Positions 62,374 through 64,000 of a stretch of 64,000 nt of DNA are shown here, one piece after another. Both the position numbers and the translations under genes were made by a program. Location: assembly GCF_900104965.1 (NCBI RefSeq), contig NZ_LT629757.1, positions 372,001-436,000 of the forward strand. Reading direction: 5' to 3'. Below the pieces are notes generated by a model, which saw only the letters and a program-made list of their open reading frames with translations, was not told the DNA's origin and did not search any database. The DNA is from Nocardioides scoriae (GTDB taxonomy: Bacteria > Actinomycetota > Actinomycetes > Propionibacteriales > Nocardioidaceae). Positions within the stretch are counted from its first letter, which is position 1. Each line of letters starts with the position of its first letter.

Positions 62374-64000
62374 GTGTCCCTGAACGCCAACGCGCCCGCC
62401 CCGGGGAAGACCGACCCCGCGATCATCCGCAACTTCTGCATCATCGCGCACATCGACCACGGCAAGTCGACGCTGGCCGACCGGATGCTGCAGCTGACCG
62501 GCGTGGTCGACGAGCGGGCCGCCCGGGCGCAGTACCTCGACCGGATGGACATCGAGCGCGAGCGCGGCATCACCATCAAGAGCCAGGCCGTGCGGATGCC
62601 GTGGACGGTCACCGACGAGGCGGCCGAGCTCCACGAGGTCCCGCCGGCGACGTACGTCCTCAACATGATCGACACCCCGGGCCACGTCGACTTCACCTAC
62701 GAGGTCTCCCGCTCGCTCGAGGCGTGCGAGACCGCCGTGCTGCTCGTCGACGCGGCACAGGGGATCGAGGCCCAGACGCTGGCCAACCTCTACCTCGCCA
62801 TCGGCGCGGACCTGCACATCATCCCGGTGCTCAACAAGATCGACCTGCCCAACGCCCAGCCCGAGAAGTACGCCGCGGAGCTCGCGGGCATCATCGGCTG
62901 CGACCCCGGCGACGTCCTCCAGGTGAGCGCCAAGACCGGCATGGGCGTCGAGCACCTGCTCAACGAGATCGTGGCCCAGACGCCGGCCCCCGTCGGCGAC
63001 CCCGACGCCCCGCCGCGCGCGCTGATCTTCGACTCGGTCTACGACACCTACCGCGGCGTGGTCACCTACGTCCGCGTCGTCGACGGCAAGCTCACCCACC
63101 GCGACCGCATCAAGATGATGTCCAACGGCGTCGTGCACGAGATGCTCGAGGTCGGCGTCATCAGCCCCGAGCCGGTCAAGGCCGGCGACCTCGGGGTGGG
63201 GGAGGTCGGCTACCTCATCACGGGCGTGAAGGACGTGCGCCAGTCGCGGGTCGGTGACACCGTCACCAGCCAGCACCACGGCGCCACGGAGGCGCTGGGC
63301 GGCTACAAGCACCCCAACCCGATGGTCTACTCGGGGCTCTACCCGATCGACGGCGACGACTACCCGACGCTGCGCGACGCCCTGGAGCGGCTCCAGCTCA
63401 ACGACGCGGCGCTGGCCTACGAGCCGGAGACCTCGGGCGCGCTCGGGTTCGGCTTCCGCTGCGGCTTCCTCGGCCTGCTCCACATGGAGATCGTGCGCGA
63501 GCGCCTCGAGCGGGAGTTCAACCTCGACCTGATCTCGACGGCCCCCAACGTGGTCTACGGCCTGCTCATGGAGGACGGCAGCGAGCGGGTGGTCACCAAC
63601 CCGAGCGAGTACCCCAACGACGGCAAGATCGCCGAGGTCCGCGAGCCGGTCGTGCGGGCCACGATCCTCTCGCCGAGCGACTACATCGGCGTGATCATGG
63701 AGCTGTGCCAGTCCAAGCGCGGGCAGCTCGACGGCATGGACTACCTCTCCGAGGACCGCGTCGAGATGCGCTACACGCTGCCGATGGGCGAGATCGTCTT
63801 CGACTTCTTCGACCAGCTGAAGTCGCGCACCAAGGGCTACGCCTCCCTGGACTACGAGCCCACCGGCGAGCAGGCCGCCGACCTGGTCAAGGTCGACATC
63901 CTGCTCCAGGGCGAGACGGTCGACGCGTTCAGCGCGATCGTGCACCGCGACGCGGCGTACGGCTACGGCGTGATGCTGGCCGGCAAGCTGCGCGAGCTGA
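62374..64000 (+). CDS. lepA: Elongation factor 4 (LepA), 3' end outside window
   Basis: The first 542 codons of LepA/EF4, a translational GTPase that back-translocates or remodels stalled ribosomes. GTP motifs: AHIDHGKST at 25-33, [16 protein letters not shown] and NKIDLPNA. Domain II, the EF-G-like domains ([21 protein letters not shown]) and the start of the C-terminal domain ([18 protein letters not shown]) follow. The frame is still open at the last base. The total is expected near 620 residues. The GTG at 62374 follows GAGAG and gives the usual short hydrophilic N-terminus. Confidence 0.95.
   Translation, partial: MSLNANAPAPGKTDPAIIRNFCIIAHIDHGKSTLADRMLQLTGVVDERAARAQYLDRMDIERERGITIKSQAVRMPWTVTDEAAELHEVPPATYVLNMIDTPGHVDFTYEVSRSLEACETAVLLVDAAQGIEAQTLANLYLAIGADLHIIPVLNKIDLPNAQPEKYAAELAGIIGCDPGDVLQVSAKTGMGVEHLLNEIVAQTPAPVGDPDAPPRALIFDSVYDTYRGVVTYVRVVDGKLTHRDRIKMMSNGVVHEMLEVGVISPEPVKAGDLGVGEVGYLITGVKDVRQSRVGDTVTSQHHGATEALGGYKHPNPMVYSGLYPIDGDDYPTLRDALERLQLNDAALAYEPETSGALGFGFRCGFLGLLHMEIVRERLEREFNLDLISTAPNVVYGLLMEDGSERVVTNPSEYPNDGKIAEVREPVVRATILSPSDYIGVIMELCQSKRGQLDGMDYLSEDRVEMRYTLPMGEIVFDFFDQLKSRTKGYASLDYEPTGEQAADLVKVDILLQGETVDAFSAIVHRDAAYGYGVMLAGKLREL

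Overview
The window comes from a GC-rich actinobacterium. Codons end overwhelmingly in G or C, GTG starts are frequent, and genes are often joined by ATGA or GTGA overlaps. The gene order rne-rplU-rpmA-obgE-proB-proA-nadD-rsfS-phosphatase-tRNA-Ala and the run leuS ... comEA-comEC ... holA/rpsT ... lepA are standard for Actinobacteria. Family composition and the dispersed 42-nt palindromic repeats suggest Nocardioidaceae (a Nocardioides-like organism), but that assignment is inference. The region is essentially chromosomal core with accessory genes between core blocks. No transposase, phage gene or CRISPR array was seen.

Layout. 1-4297: the end of a multisubunit Mrp/Mnh Na+/H+ antiporter operon (A/B fusion, C, D, E, F, G), every junction overlapping by 4 nt. 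4325-6319: an orphan membrane histidine kinase. 6414-13270: a radical SAM protein (TIGR03960 family) and its usual partner (TIGR03936 family), here separated by a peptidase, an MFS transporter, a small hypothetical and a winged-helix protein. 13477-24981: RNase E/G, L21, L27, Obg, proline biosynthesis, NAD and ribosome-silencing genes and a phosphatase. 25100-25172: tRNA-Ala(GGC). 25244-26385: a stand-alone LigD-type 3'-phosphoesterase and a Pr6Pr membrane protein.

26426-34176: a compact kdpFABCDE potassium-uptake operon on the minus strand, headed by an extra 30-codon membrane ORF and preceded by two pairs of 11-nt-spaced direct repeats that look like a response-regulator operator. 34294-38306: a minus-strand run with a methyltransferase, a CDGSH iron-sulfur protein, a haem-oxygenase-like diiron oxidase, a Baeyer-Villiger-type monooxygenase and a stress-type membrane protein. 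38411-39444: an SDR gene flanked by copies of an extragenic palindromic repeat. 39449-43347: galE, a sodium:solute symporter, a small membrane protein and a lipase. 43351-46183: an ABC exporter with an RseB/LolA-like membrane-anchored partner.

46246-48843: leuS, preceded by an 8-codon leader peptide with three consecutive leucine codons, a 10-bp hairpin and an intrinsic terminator, which together form an apparent transcription attenuator. 48901-57338: an NAD(P)-binding protein, a DHA2 exporter, DegV, ComEA, ComEC, PhzF and DNA polymerase III delta. 57429-64000: rpsT, a PoxB-like enzyme, an acetyltransferase, an S9 peptidase and the first 542 codons of lepA.

The clearest window-wide pattern is leaderless transcription. 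At least 13 starts carry a TANNNT -10 hexamer 6-7 nt upstream of the start codon, and six more have a one-base-degenerate NANNNT hexamer at exactly 6 nt. This fixed several start-codon choices. No stretch longer than about 235 bases lacks a gene. The largest gaps (13271-13476, 18026-18204, 20871-21029, 39237-39448, 46184-46359, 57690-57921) hold the repeats, promoters, terminators and attenuator listed, except that nothing convincing was seen in 13271-13476 and 20871-21029.
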